Shown: piece by piece, positions 17,052-27,757 of the stretch
Layout of the letters: each line of letters opens with the position of its first letter
Numbering within the stretch: position 1 is the stretch's first letter
Assembly: GCF_018847375.1 (NCBI RefSeq)
Contig: NZ_CP072036.1
Coordinates: 2,728,001-2,792,000 of the forward strand
Direction of reading: 5' to 3'
Source of the DNA: Akkermansia massiliensis
Lineage (GTDB): Bacteria > Verrucomicrobiota > Verrucomicrobiia > Verrucomicrobiales > Akkermansiaceae
Length of the DNA stretch: 64,000 nucleotides
Made by a program: the position numbers and the translations under genes
The notes under the pieces: model-generated
What the model saw: only the letters and a program-made list of their open reading frames with translations
What the model was told of the DNA's origin: nothing
The model's database searches: none

Positions 17052-18440
17052 ATGAAGACCTATATCATCAGACGACTCCTTCTCATGCCCCTGACGCTGC
17101 TGGGGGTCACGTTCCTCGTCTTTTGCATAACCCGCTTTGTTCCGGGAGGTCCCATTGAGCAGATGATGCAGCAGCAGAGCATGAGCGCCCTGTCCGGCCA
17201 GAAGGCGGGGTCCCAGCGCGGCGACAATAACCTGAGCGAAGCGGATATGGAGCGCCTGGAGGAACAGTACAGCCTTCAGGAGCCCATCATCACCGCTTAT
17301 CTGCAATGGCTGGGAGTGCTCCCAAAAAAGATTTTCATTTCCCGTGAGGAATTCGGGGAGATCGGCGGCGTGGAAGCGGCGGACAAGGAAGATGAATATT
17401 CCGGCATTTCCGATACGCACACCCGGATCAACCTGAATGAAACGGGAGAACAGGTCGTCGTAGTGCGCCAGGACAAGGATTCCGACAGCGTGAAGGACGC
17501 CTTCTTTTCCGGCACTCCGTCCCGGAAAGCCGCCTCGGAAGGCTGGACCGTGGACATAGAATCCCCCATGGACCGCGCGGAACGCTGGGCGCGCCGCATG
17601 AGGCAGACGGACAATACGGAAGCCGTCAGGGACAAGGCGCGCGGCTATGCCTGGCGCGCCGTGATGTATAAGACCAGCTTTGACGGGCTGCTCCAGGGCA
17701 CCATGGGCAACTCCTTCAAATACAATGAACCAGTGTGGGACATGATTAAGGAGCGCATTCCCGTCTCCCTGTACTTCGGCATCCTGAGCGCCATTATTAC
17801 CTATTCCGTCTGCATTCCCCTGGGAGTAATAAAGGCCATCCGCCACAAGAGCCTGGTGGACAACATCTCCTCTGTTCTGATTTTCCTGGGGTACTCCGTG
17901 CCCGGCTTTGCGCTGGGCGCCGTGCTGGTGGTGTATCTGGGCGCGCGTCTGGAATGGTTCCCGCTCTGCGGGCTTACGTCTCCGGACTTTGCGGACATGG
18001 GCTTCTGGCAACAGGCCGGAGACCTGCTGCACCATACGGTGCTTCCCCTGATCTGTTATGTAGTCAGCTCCTTCGCCATCACCACCATGATGATGAAAAA
18101 CAACCTGATGGACAACCTTTCCGCGGACTATATCAGAACGGCCATGGCCAAGGGCGTGAGCTTCAAGGGGGCCGTTATCAAGCACGCCTTCCGCAACTCC
18201 TTCATCCCGATTGCCTCCACGCTGGGCAGCCTCATCAGCCTTATTGTGGCCGGCTCCATGCTGGTGGAAAAGGTCTTCGATATCCAGGGCTTCGGGATGC
18301 TGAGCTACCAGGCCCTGATGGACAAGGACTACGCCCTGATCATGGGCACGCTGCTGCTTACCTCCTTCCTGATGGTGCTGGGCAACCTGCTTTCAGACAT
18401 CATCGTAGCCGCCGTGGATCCGCGCATTAAATTTGAATAA
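17052..18440 (+). CDS. Peptide ABC transporter permease, YejB-type
   Basis: A 462-residue inner-membrane permease, first gene of a five-gene transporter cluster. TM1 is at residues 9-32 (RLLLMPLTLLGVTFLVFCITRFVPGG). The binding-protein-dependent permease core lies in the last 240 residues, including the EAA-like loop (IRTAMAKGVSFKGAVIKHAF) that contacts the ATPases. Typical DppB/OppB proteins have 306-340 residues. The excess is a charged insertion between TM1 and TM2 (about residues 45-210), which should be periplasmic. The next permease starts 5 bases after the stop. Confidence 0.9.
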   Translation: MKTYIIRRLLLMPLTLLGVTFLVFCITRFVPGGPIEQMMQQQSMSALSGQKAGSQRGDNNLSEADMERLEEQYSLQEPIITAYLQWLGVLPKKIFISREEFGEIGGVEAADKEDEYSGISDTHTRINLNETGEQVVVVRQDKDSDSVKDAFFSGTPSRKAASEGWTVDIESPMDRAERWARRMRQTDNTEAVRDKARGYAWRAVMYKTSFDGLLQGTMGNSFKYNEPVWDMIKERIPVSLYFGILSAIITYSVCIPLGVIKAIRHKSLVDNISSVLIFLGYSVPGFALGAVLVVYLGARLEWFPLCGLTSPDFADMGFWQQAGDLLHHTVLPLICYVVSSFAITTMMMKNNLMDNLSADYIRTAMAKGVSFKGAVIKHAFRNSFIPIASTLGSLISLIVAGSMLVEKVFDIQGFGMLSYQALMDKDYALIMGTLLLTSFLMVLGNLLSDIIVAAVDPRIKFE

Positions 18441-18445
18441 CACAC

Positions 18446-20053
18446 ATGGTTAGAAAACTGGCATACCTTCTGGTCATTCTGGCGGTCCTCACTGCCGTGG
18501 GAGAGTTGTGCGGCCTGCTCCTGCCCACGTTGAGCTGGCCCTTCACCGTCTCGCGTGAAATGAGCATGCTCAACATCGTCTGCACGGACCAGAACAACGG
18601 CGGCATCCTGACGCCGCAGGGAAAATTCCTGTGGTTCGGCTGGGCCTGCGTGCTGGTCATGGCCGGGGTCGGCTTCTGGATCATGCTGAAAGGGCCGCGC
18701 CGCTTCCATCCCACGCCGATTACGAAACGCCGCATCCAGCGCTTTAAAAGCATCTCCCGCGGCTATGTCTCCCTCATCATCCTGCTCGTACTGACGCTGC
18801 TGGCCTGCATGGACCAGTGCCTGGTGGGCAAACGGGCGCTGCTCGTCGTGCAGGACGGCTCCTGGTACTTCCCCGCCATCATGCGCAAGGTTTACAAAGG
18901 CTCCACCTTCGGCCAGACCGGGGACTTTGCGGATGCGGAAGCCAACTACCGCGAACTGAAAAAACAGGCAGGGCAGCCGGGAAAACCCTCCCTCGTCATC
19001 ATGCCCCTGGTGCCGTACGACCCCACGGGGGATTCCACCAATCCCGGTTCTGAAGCCCTGACGGTGAATGAAGACGGCCTGGTCTGCGAGTCCAGCGGCA
19101 AGCCGTATTCCGGCTTGGCCTCCCGGCTGCACAAGGATGAAGAAGCCCTTCCCCACATCAGCTACAAATTCCGCAAGGGGAAAAAGGTGGACCGCGCCAC
19201 CGGCTGGCTGGAAGACCGGACGGAAGTGTACAGCGCCACGTATGAAAACAACCAGATCGTAGCGGAACACTACAGCGGCCCCGGCACCAAGGAGGACTTC
19301 CTGAAACAGACGGACGAGAACAAAATCAGCCGCATCTTCTACCACCCGGCCCCACCCCTCAAGGGAGGCCACCTGCTGGGCACCAACACCCAGGGCGCGG
19401 ACATCCTGGCGTACCTGTACGGAGGGCTCCAGGTGAACATGAAAGCCGCCATCTTCTACCTTCCCATCGTGTACTTCATCGGCATCACCTTCGGGATGAT
19501 GATGGGCTACTTCGGCGGCATGTTTGACCTCGGCATGCAGCGCCTCATTGAAATCTTCTCCCAGGTTCCCTTCCTGTTCATCATCATGATCATTTCAGAC
19601 ATGGTGCCGCTCCAGATGAAGGGCATGTTCCTGATCATCAGCCTGCTCATCATGTTCGGGTGGATGTCCATGACCTACCAGCTCAGGACCTCCACCATGA
19701 AGGAAAAGGCGCGCGACTACGTGGCGGCGGCCCGCGTGCTGGGGGCTTCCACCAGCCGCATCCTCTTCGTCCACATCCTCCCCAACCTCGTCGCCATCCT
19801 GGTCACGCTGGTTCCGTTCAGCGTCTCCGCCCTCATTCTGGCCCTGGCCTCCCTGGATTACCTGGGCTTCGGCCTTCCGGACACGTACGCCAGCTGGGGG
19901 CGCCTGCTCAATGACGGCCTGGCGGACCTCTCCGCCAGCTGGGTGGTCACCTCCGCCTTCTCCGCCCTGGTGATTACCCTCCTGCTCGTCACCTTCATCG
20001 GGGAGGCCATCCGGGAAGCCTTCGATCCCAAGAAATTCACCACCTATAAATAA
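18446..20053 (+). CDS. Peptide ABC transporter permease, YejE-type
   Basis: A 535-residue permease pairing with the preceding YejB-type protein. The segment KRALLVVQDGSWYFPAIM followed by STFG resembles the YejE/OppC extended periplasmic region, where a similar KPLLV...YFP pattern is known. The transport core occupies the last 220 residues and holds the EAA loop (DYVAAARVLGASTSRILF). It is much longer than Escherichia coli YejE (about 340). Extra material lies in residues about 55-300, between the first membrane segments and the core. Confidence 0.88.
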   Translation: MVRKLAYLLVILAVLTAVGELCGLLLPTLSWPFTVSREMSMLNIVCTDQNNGGILTPQGKFLWFGWACVLVMAGVGFWIMLKGPRRFHPTPITKRRIQRFKSISRGYVSLIILLVLTLLACMDQCLVGKRALLVVQDGSWYFPAIMRKVYKGSTFGQTGDFADAEANYRELKKQAGQPGKPSLVIMPLVPYDPTGDSTNPGSEALTVNEDGLVCESSGKPYSGLASRLHKDEEALPHISYKFRKGKKVDRATGWLEDRTEVYSATYENNQIVAEHYSGPGTKEDFLKQTDENKISRIFYHPAPPLKGGHLLGTNTQGADILAYLYGGLQVNMKAAIFYLPIVYFIGITFGMMMGYFGGMFDLGMQRLIEIFSQVPFLFIIMIISDMVPLQMKGMFLIISLLIMFGWMSMTYQLRTSTMKEKARDYVAAARVLGASTSRILFVHILPNLVAILVTLVPFSVSALILALASLDYLGFGLPDTYASWGRLLNDGLADLSASWVVTSAFSALVITLLLVTFIGEAIREAFDPKKFTTYK

Positions 20054-20078
20054 AAAGACTCCTGTTTCCGCCATACCC

Positions 20079-22328
20079 ATGCTCAAGCTGTCCGCCATCC
20101 TCCGCACCATCCTTTCCTCCGTGACGCTGTCCCTTCTGCTGGCAGTTGGTTCCGGTTGCAAGGATTCCTCCCAATCCCAGGGGGTGGGCTGGCAGCCGAA
20201 CGTGCCCTTCGGCACGCTCCCTCCGGGCTTTGACTCCTTCCCGGAACGGTGGAACAAGCAGATCAATGACCGGCTGGCGCGGGAAGAAGCCGCCAAGCAG
20301 AAGGAAATACGGGAACTCCGGGACAAATTCTTCAAGGAGGAAGACCCCAAAATCAGGGAAAAGCTGCAAAGCAAGCTCATTGCTGATGAAGCGGCCCTGT
20401 CCGTCATCCACCGCAGGCAGACGGAAGGGGACTACATCAAATTCAAGACTCCGGCGGACATCCCCCAGGACCTGAAATGGGAAGACGGGCTGGACAATCC
20501 GGAAATAGGCGACCCGAACGCCAAAAAAGGCGGCGTGCTGCGCCAATGGGCTCCGGGGTCCTACCCGGACACATTCCGCCCCAACGGCCCGAACAGCAAC
20601 AGCGGCTTCCGCGGCCCCCTGTATGATGAAATCATCATAGGCCTCGTCTCCATCCATCCGGTCACCGGGAAAATCATTCCCGGCATCGCCCATAAATGGG
20701 CGGAATCCGCAGACAGGCGCACCGTTTACTTTGAACTGGACCCGGACGCCCGCTACTCGGACGGAGCCAAGGTAAAGGCCATCGACCTGCTGGTGAACAT
20801 GTACATCCGCACCTCGGAATACAGCCGGGACGTCTTCTACAACAACTTCTTCTACCAGAACGCGTCCAACATCACCATCTACGACGACAACCGCTTCTCC
20901 ATCACCCTCCCCTTCGCCAAGCCGCTGCTCCCGTTCTACTGCACGCTGTTCATCCCTTCCCCGCCGCACTTCTACTGCGAATTCGGCCCCAGCTACGTGG
21001 AACGCTACCAGTGGCGCGTACCGCCCACCACGGGCGCCTACGTGGTGAAGCCGGACGGCATCATCCGCGGCCGCCAGGTAACGCTCCAGCGCGTGCCGGA
21101 CTGGTGGGCCAGGGACAAGAAATTCACGAAGTACATGTATAACGTGGACCAGATCGTGTACAACTTCATCGCGGAACCGTCCAAGGCCATTGAACTCTTC
21201 CGCATCGGGGAGCTGGACGTGCTGAACATCACGAAGCCGGAGCTGTGGCATGAGCGCATGGAAATCCCGGAAGTCCACAACGGCTATATCAACCGCAGCA
21301 CGTTTTTCACCATTTACCCCCGGCCTCCGTACGGCCTCTTCCTGAACACTTCCAAGGCCCCCTTCAACGACCTCAACGTGCGCCTGGGCTTCCAGCATGC
21401 GCTGAACATCCAGAACATCATTGACATCACCTTCCGCGGAGACTACCAGCGGCTCAACTCCTACAACTCCGGCTTCGGCAAATTCACCAACCCCTACATC
21501 AAGGCGCGCCCCTACTCTCCGGAACAGGCCCGCGCCTGCTTCGCCAAGGCCGGATACACCATCCCGTGCCCGGACGGAATCCTCCGCAAGCCGGACGGCA
21601 CCCGGCTAACCGCCGCCATCACCTTCCCCAATTCCTCCCCCTCCCTGGCCTCCACGCTGGGCAAGCTGAAGGAAGACGCCCGCAAGTGCGGCCTGGAAAT
21701 CCAGCTGGACCCGCTGGACTCCACCGTGGCCTTCCGCAAGATCATGGAAAAGCGCGTCCAGGCCTCCTTCATGGCCTGGGGCTTCACCCCGCCCCACCCG
21801 ATGAACGAGCAGGGCTTCCACTCCCGCTACGCCTATGACGAACGCGGCAGCCTCATCACCTACACCAACAACATCTGCGCCTATGCGGACAAGGAGATGG
21901 ACAAGCTGCTGGACGACGAAACGAACGCCGCTACGGAAGACGAGCTTCAAAAGGCCACGTGGAAGGTGCAGCAGAAAATTCATGACGAGGCCCTGTGGGT
22001 CCCCTGCTGGACCACGGAATTCGTCAGGCTGGGCTACTGGCGCTGGGTCAAATGGCCGAACAGCGCCACCACGCAATTCTGCCATCCGGTCGTGTTTGAC
22101 CCGATGGAAAGCTACCTGTACTGGGTGGACAACGACGTCAAGAAGGAAACCATGGAAGCCAAGCGGAAAGGAAAAACCTTCGAGGAAGTGGACACCGTAT
22201 ACGACCAGTACCGCTATATGGACTCCATCGACAGCCTGGACAACAAGGAAGGCGGCGGCAAGCTGCCGTCCGTTCCCGTCATCCCGGAAAACGGCGGCCC
22301 GCTGGAACCCTCTGCCACGGAGAAATAA
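20079..22328 (+). CDS. Peptide ABC transporter substrate-binding lipoprotein (family 5, YejA-type)
   Basis: A 749-residue extracytoplasmic solute-binding protein. It has a lipoprotein signal ending in the lipobox GSGC with Cys27 as the lipid site, then a coiled, charged stretch (about residues 60-125, rich in Lys/Glu). The family 5 domain follows, with GGVLRQWAPGSYPDTFRP (about 148-165), WAESADRRTVYFELDPDA and YSDGAKVKAIDLL. It has about 150 more residues than usual YejA, mainly the N-terminal charged segment. It lies between the permeases and the two ATPases and should deliver peptides to them. Confidence 0.9.
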   Translation: MLKLSAILRTILSSVTLSLLLAVGSGCKDSSQSQGVGWQPNVPFGTLPPGFDSFPERWNKQINDRLAREEAAKQKEIRELRDKFFKEEDPKIREKLQSKLIADEAALSVIHRRQTEGDYIKFKTPADIPQDLKWEDGLDNPEIGDPNAKKGGVLRQWAPGSYPDTFRPNGPNSNSGFRGPLYDEIIIGLVSIHPVTGKIIPGIAHKWAESADRRTVYFELDPDARYSDGAKVKAIDLLVNMYIRTSEYSRDVFYNNFFYQNASNITIYDDNRFSITLPFAKPLLPFYCTLFIPSPPHFYCEFGPSYVERYQWRVPPTTGAYVVKPDGIIRGRQVTLQRVPDWWARDKKFTKYMYNVDQIVYNFIAEPSKAIELFRIGELDVLNITKPELWHERMEIPEVHNGYINRSTFFTIYPRPPYGLFLNTSKAPFNDLNVRLGFQHALNIQNIIDITFRGDYQRLNSYNSGFGKFTNPYIKARPYSPEQARACFAKAGYTIPCPDGILRKPDGTRLTAAITFPNSSPSLASTLGKLKEDARKCGLEIQLDPLDSTVAFRKIMEKRVQASFMAWGFTPPHPMNEQGFHSRYAYDERGSLITYTNNICAYADKEMDKLLDDETNAATEDELQKATWKVQQKIHDEALWVPCWTTEFVRLGYWRWVKWPNSATTQFCHPVVFDPMESYLYWVDNDVKKETMEAKRKGKTFEEVDTVYDQYRYMDSIDSLDNKEGGGKLPSVPVIPENGGPLEPSATEK

Positions 22329-22331
22329 CAA

Positions 22332-23309
<978 letters not shown>

Positions 23310-23328
23310 CCTCCTTTTTCTCCCAGCC

Positions 23329-24336
23329 ATGCCGGAACCACTCTTGCAAGTCAACAACCTGAAAATGTACTTTCCCGTCCGCTCAGGAATCTTCCTGCGG
23401 CAGGCGGGATGGGTCAAGGCGGTGGACGACGTCTCCTTCAGCATCTACCCCGGTGAAACGCTGGGACTGGTGGGGGAATCCGGCTGCGGAAAATCCACCA
23501 TCGGGAAAAGCATCGTCCGCCTGCTGAAACCCACCGGAGGCTCCATCCAGTTCAACGGAAAAAACATCGCCACGCTCTCCCAGCGCAAAATGCGGCCCCT
23601 GCGCCCCCATATTCAAATGGTCTTCCAGGACCCGGCGGAATCCCTCAACCAGCGCCAATCCATCGGCCAGATTGTAGCGGAGCCCTTCGTCATCCACCGC
23701 ATGGGCACACCCGCCGCGCGCCGGGAATGGGTGCGCGGCCTGCTGGACCGCGTAGGCATGCCGGACAGCGCCATCGACCGCTTCCCCTTTGAATTCTCCG
23801 GGGGCCAGCGCCAGCGCATCGGCATCGCACGCGCCCTGACGCTGAACCCCAGCCTCATCATTCTGGATGAACCCGTCTCTGCGCTGGACGTATCCGTCCA
23901 GTCCCAGGTGCTCAACCTGCTGCTGGAACTCCAGGAGGAACGCAAGCTCTCCTACCTCTTCATCGCCCATGACCTGGCGGTGGTCAAGCACATCTCCGAC
24001 CGCGTGGCGGTCATGTACCTGGGAAAAATCGTGGAAATGTCAGATGCGGAAACCATCTACCAATCCCCCAAACACGCCTATACCAAGGCGCTGCTGGACG
24101 CCATCCCGGAACCGGATCCCGCCAGAGCCAATAAGCACCAGCCTCTGCCGGGGGACGTTCCCTCCCCCATCAACCCGCCGCTCGGCTCCGCCTTCGGCCA
24201 CCGCATCCAGCACCCCTCCTATCCGGAAACGGTGGGTGCGGATCTCACCCCCGTGGAAATAGAACCGGGCCACTGGGTAGCCCCGGACCCCTGCTCCCTG
24301 GAGCCGGAGGACTGGAACAAAGTGCGCCAGCGGTAA
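23329..24336 (+). CDS. Peptide ABC transporter ATPase, OppF/DppF-type
   Basis: A 335-residue ATPase, last gene of the peptide transporter operon. Walker A GESGCGKS is at about residues 52-59, the signature [15 protein letters not shown] at about 156-170, and Walker [13 protein letters not shown] at about 178-189. It opens [20 protein letters not shown], the usual OppF start. An earlier in-frame ATG at 23173 would overlap the upstream ATPase by 137 bases and is unlikely. The OppF-type tail is present. Paired with the OppD-type ATPase, it powers both permeases. Confidence 0.93.
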   Translation: MPEPLLQVNNLKMYFPVRSGIFLRQAGWVKAVDDVSFSIYPGETLGLVGESGCGKSTIGKSIVRLLKPTGGSIQFNGKNIATLSQRKMRPLRPHIQMVFQDPAESLNQRQSIGQIVAEPFVIHRMGTPAARREWVRGLLDRVGMPDSAIDRFPFEFSGGQRQRIGIARALTLNPSLIILDEPVSALDVSVQSQVLNLLLELQEERKLSYLFIAHDLAVVKHISDRVAVMYLGKIVEMSDAETIYQSPKHAYTKALLDAIPEPDPARANKHQPLPGDVPSPINPPLGSAFGHRIQHPSYPETVGADLTPVEIEPGHWVAPDPCSLEPEDWNKVRQR

Positions 24337-24744
24337 AAGCGCGGAAAAACGTCGCATCCGTTACCTATTGGAAAAGGCGCTCCCAGAAGTAAAACCTCCC
24401 ATTTCAAGAAAATTCCGGCTGCCAAGAGGTATGGCGGAAATGCTGATTAACCATGAATTTACGGTTCCGGCAGCCTGGGGATGACGGCCTCCCCGCCCTT
24501 CATAACTAAAAATCCATCCAGAGCGCAGCCAAGGAAATTTTCTCCAGCCTGCGGACAGCATACCCCAACAAAAGCCTCTGTTCCGCTTAGGAAAAACACC
24601 CATGAGGGGAACAACTCCCTCACTCCCGGAAGAGTCACCGCCTTTAAAGGCGATAGCGGAAACACCGGTTCACCGCAGCTTTGCGGCTTCGGTGCCTGCC
24701 ATCCCGTCAAAAAAACAAACGAGCGCGAAACAGCCCGCGGCCCC
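24337..24744. repeat. Intergenic gap between oppF-type gene and alr, repeat remnants
   Basis: No gene is supported. On the minus strand, about 24510-24475 reads TTATGAAGGGCGGGGAGGCC followed by GTCATCCCCAGG. This aligns with the repeat core at 62991-63022 (TTTACGAGGGCCGGGAGGCC then CTTGTTCCCGG). About 180 bases upstream on the same strand, near 24676-24690, GCCGCAAAGCTGCGG resembles the second repeat hairpin at 62934-62951. The two lie in the same order as in the 62.9 kb copy. Confidence 0.4.
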
Positions 24745-25848
24745 TTACACGTAAATCCGCGGCACGCGGGCGCTGATGCTGGTCAGCACGTTGCTGGGAA
24801 TGGTACTGGCGCGGCGCGTCAGCTCCTCCCAGCTTACATTAGGGCCCATGATCTCCACCAGGTCCCCGGTCTCCACCTGGTCCATGTAGGTGACGTCCAC
24901 CATAATCTGGTCCATCGTCACACGGCCCAGAACCGGGCAGTACTGGCCGTTGATATACACGCGTGCGCCCTGGTTGGAAAGATACTGGAGGTAGCCGTCC
25001 GCATAGCCGATGCCGATGGTAGCCACCTTCGTGCTCCCCTTCGTCATATAGCAGTGGTTGTAGGAAACGCCATGGTTGCCCGGCAGCGTGCGTATCAGGG
25101 TAATGCGGCTGTACAGGGTCATCGTGGGCCGCAGCTCCTTGTTGTATGGGGAAGGCATCGGAGAATACCCGTACAGGATTCTGCCCAGCCTCACCATGTT
25201 GGCGCAGGGAACCTTGTAATTGAACACGGCCGCGCTGCTGCACAGGTGCCGGAACTTGTACTGGTGCCCCTGGGAGAGTTCGTTCACGGCCTCCGCAAAG
25301 CCGCTGATCTGCCCATGCGTAAAGGAAATATCGTCGGAAGCTGCGGACAGGTGGGAAAACACGCCCTCCAGGTCCAGATGGCTGAACTGCTTGAGCTTTT
25401 CCGTCAGGCCGTGCAGTTCACTGGGAAGAAAGCCGCTGCGGCCCATCCCGGTATCCACGCCCAGATGGACATGGACGGGCTTGTTGTAAAGGGCGCCCAG
25501 GGAGTTGAAATGTTCCGCCTCCTCCATGCTGGAAAGGGCGGCGCGCCAGCCGTTCTGCACAATCTCCTCCCGTTCTCCGGCAAAACAGGGACCGAGAATG
25601 AACGGGCATGTCTTCACCCCAGCATCCCTCACCCGGCCAGCCTCCGCCACCGTGGCGACCCCGAAAAAATCGCAGTCTTCACCATCCAGAGCCTTCACTA
25701 CCCCTTCCAGTCCGTGCCCGTAGGCCTCCGCCTTCACAATGGCCATCAGGCCGTGGTCCGGCATCACGCGGCGGACGACGTTCAAATTGTGCCTCAACGC
25801 ATTGGTATCAACCTGGGCCCATGCTCTGGGAGGGCTTGTGCAACTCAT
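24745..25848 (-). CDS. alr: Alanine racemase
   Basis: A 367-residue PLP enzyme interconverting L- and D-alanine for peptidoglycan. The PLP lysine motif [11 protein letters not shown] is near residues 36-46. Also present are the [14 protein letters not shown] strand, [11 protein letters not shown], and the second catalytic-face segment [13 protein letters not shown] chose the ATG at 25848 ([22 protein letters not shown]). An in-frame ATG at 25938 adds 30 residues without family character. It is transcribed convergently with the peptide transporter operon. Confidence 0.92.
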   Translation of the reverse strand: MSCTSPPRAWAQVDTNALRHNLNVVRRVMPDHGLMAIVKAEAYGHGLEGVVKALDGEDCDFFGVATVAEAGRVRDAGVKTCPFILGPCFAGEREEIVQNGWRAALSSMEEAEHFNSLGALYNKPVHVHLGVDTGMGRSGFLPSELHGLTEKLKQFSHLDLEGVFSHLSAASDDISFTHGQISGFAEAVNELSQGHQYKFRHLCSSAAVFNYKVPCANMVRLGRILYGYSPMPSPYNKELRPTMTLYSRITLIRTLPGNHGVSYNHCYMTKGSTKVATIGIGYADGYLQYLSNQGARVYINGQYCPVLGRVTMDQIMVDVTYMDQVETGDLVEIMGPNVSWEELTRRASTIPSNVLTSISARVPRIYV

Positions 25849-26063
25849 GCCCGGAGTGTAGGAAGACGGTTGATGCTGTACAAGCCGGAATTGAGCCACC
25901 TTCCCACTTTCCGGAACGGAATCCGGACAAAGCCGCACATCAGTCAGGAGGAATGAATCCGGGAATCTTGACGGAAGGAAAGTATTCCCTCTTTTTCACC
26001 TGCCTTCAAAAAACTCCTTGCCAATCCCCTGCATGAACGATATATTCCCCCCGCACTGCAAAT

Positions 26064-26138
26064 GCGCGGTTAGCTCAGTGGTAGAGCACATGCTTCACAC
26101 GCATGGGGTCACTGGTTCGAAACCAGTACCGCGTACCA
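26064..26138 (+). tRNA. tRNA-Val (anticodon CAC)
   Basis: A complete cloverleaf. The acceptor arm GCGCGGT (26064-26070) pairs with ACCGCGT (26128-26134), with a G-U at the first position. The D stem is GCTC/GAGC. The anticodon stem CATGC/GCATG encloses the loop TTCACAC (anticodon CAC at 26096-26098). The T arm is ACTGG/CCAGT with loop TTCGAAA. The discriminator A and an encoded CCA (26136-26138) follow. The anticodon reads GTG codons. Confidence 0.96.
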
Positions 26139-26147
26139 TCTTCATAA

Positions 26148-26181
26148 ACGTTCCGGAATCCTGCATTCCGGAGCGTTTTTC
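26148..26181 (+). terminator. Rho-independent terminator after tRNA-Val
   Basis: A 12-base-pair stem, ACGTTCCGGAAT (26148-26159) and ATTCCGGAGCGT (26165-26176), with one G-U pair and a 5-base loop. A T-run follows to 26180. It starts 10 bases after the tRNA. Confidence 0.85.
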
Positions 26182-26410
26182 TTTTCCCCGCCAGGCTTTA
26201 TTTTAGCGGATAACAGAAGGCTGATAGCGAAAAGATAAAACCGATGCTTCCCTGCACCCGGATGATGATTTGCCGTCTGCCTGGCACGGGAGGGTGCATC
26301 CACCTAGAAAAGCAGTATAAGAACGAACCTTCAGGCTCAATTTCGAGATGCCTTCAACGATGTTGCACTCAGTTCTGCAGTTCGGCTGGGTTCCATGTAT
26401 TTTCTCAATG

Positions 26411-27463
26411 TTATTTCCCGATACGTTTACACACGCGCAGCCAATCCCTTCTTCCATCCTGCATGATAATATAAACCTTGTCGGCCACCCGGGTTGCAAT
26501 CCGAGAGCCTCCGGAAGAAACATTAAAATAATGGAAATCCCCGTGGGGAGAAGAACGGACAGGAGTCATCGTAAAATCAGTAGTACCGTTAGACTTTTTA
26601 ACTGTACCTTCTCCACGCCCATTAAAACGGTAAGTCAGACCGGAACCATCCTTCCAGTTTCCTTCAAAGGTTTTCAAGGAACGGTCCCGTTCTGGAGAAA
26701 GGTTGCCGCTTTCAAGCCGTTTTGCGTATTCATGCACTGCAACAGCAGCTGTCATATCACCGTCAGCCGATAATTTCAGCTTCAACTTGTCTAACGCCTG
26801 GATATATTTTTTTGTTATTTCCGAACATGCCTGAAAACACCGCTTCTTGAGATCGTTCTGCATCTGCAGCCACTCGGCATCTTTTATTTCATCCGCACTT
26901 CCTACATTGGTTCCCTCTTTGGAAGAATCATGTATCAAACGGGCAACGATATTGTTTGTATAAATTTCAAAAATCGTCCGGGAATCAATGATCAGCCACA
27001 ACCTGTTCGGAGCTCCTGTAAATACGATCAGATCCGGTCCCGTCAGTTCGGTGTTAACTTTCTCGCCCGTGTTTTTAAATTTTTTACGGAATTCCTGTAT
27101 ATCATAATGGTTGCCCTCAGCATCCAGCTTATGAATCATATTAGCAACCGAACCATACCATCCATCCCTAGGAATAGAAATCTGGCAAGTTTCCTTCACC
27201 AATCGCCAGTCAAAATTGTTTTTCTTTAATTCCTCAAGACCGTCATGAATTACTTTCGCCCCTTCAAAATCAGAGCGTTGAACGCATTTCTTCTGCAATA
27301 CCAACGCTTTCTGAGTAAAAGCAGCAATATGAGGGGCGCAAGCCTGGGTGCACCGTTTCTGATATATGCGATCCAATGCCTGAACTTCCTGAGGAATTTC
27401 CGCAGCAAGCGATACAGATGCCACGGCACATACAGAGAAAACGGCAAGGGGCCAAAAGTTCAT
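26411..27463 (-). CDS. Exported protein of unknown function, lower GC
   Basis: A 350-residue protein with a signal peptide (residues 1-20, MNFWPLAVFSVCAVASVSLA, cleavage near AAEIP). The body is helical and cysteine-bearing (QKRCTQACAPH near residues 35-45, KKRCFQACSEI near 207-217). The two KRC-x-QAC units look like an internal duplication. The C-terminal 80 residues form a small beta-rich domain (ENWKDGSG-like NWKDGSGLTYRFNGRGEG, then FHYFNVSSGG). I do not recognise the family. The gene and its flanks (26.2-27.7 kb) are more AT-rich than the neighbours, which suggests transfer or relaxed selection. Confidence 0.7.
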   Translation of the reverse strand: MNFWPLAVFSVCAVASVSLAAEIPQEVQALDRIYQKRCTQACAPHIAAFTQKALVLQKKCVQRSDFEGAKVIHDGLEELKKNNFDWRLVKETCQISIPRDGWYGSVANMIHKLDAEGNHYDIQEFRKKFKNTGEKVNTELTGPDLIVFTGAPNRLWLIIDSRTIFEIYTNNIVARLIHDSSKEGTNVGSADEIKDAEWLQMQNDLKKRCFQACSEITKKYIQALDKLKLKLSADGDMTAAVAVHEYAKRLESGNLSPERDRSLKTFEGNWKDGSGLTYRFNGRGEGTVKKSNGTTDFTMTPVRSSPHGDFHYFNVSSGGSRIATRVADKVYIIMQDGRRDWLRVCKRIGK

Positions 27464-27757
27464 GCATCTTTATAAAAAGCCACCAAAAATAGTTCAAGTC
27501 CAAATACCCTCAAAATCATTTTTTCAACTTTTGTAACATTTTTATTTTCATTATTAAATACCGTTGTCCAACTTTTTCTTCTCCCTTGCCAAAACAAAAC
27601 ATCCACCAAGAAAATCTGTCCTTTCTCTATTTGGCGAAGCAGATGTACCCACATCCTTTCTTTCCATAAAATTGCATGTGGAAAGAATTCTCCTCGCAAC
27701 TGTTCCTGCGCCACAGGCATTGACTTGGTTTTCCTTTCTCCGTATGCTTCCGCCCTC

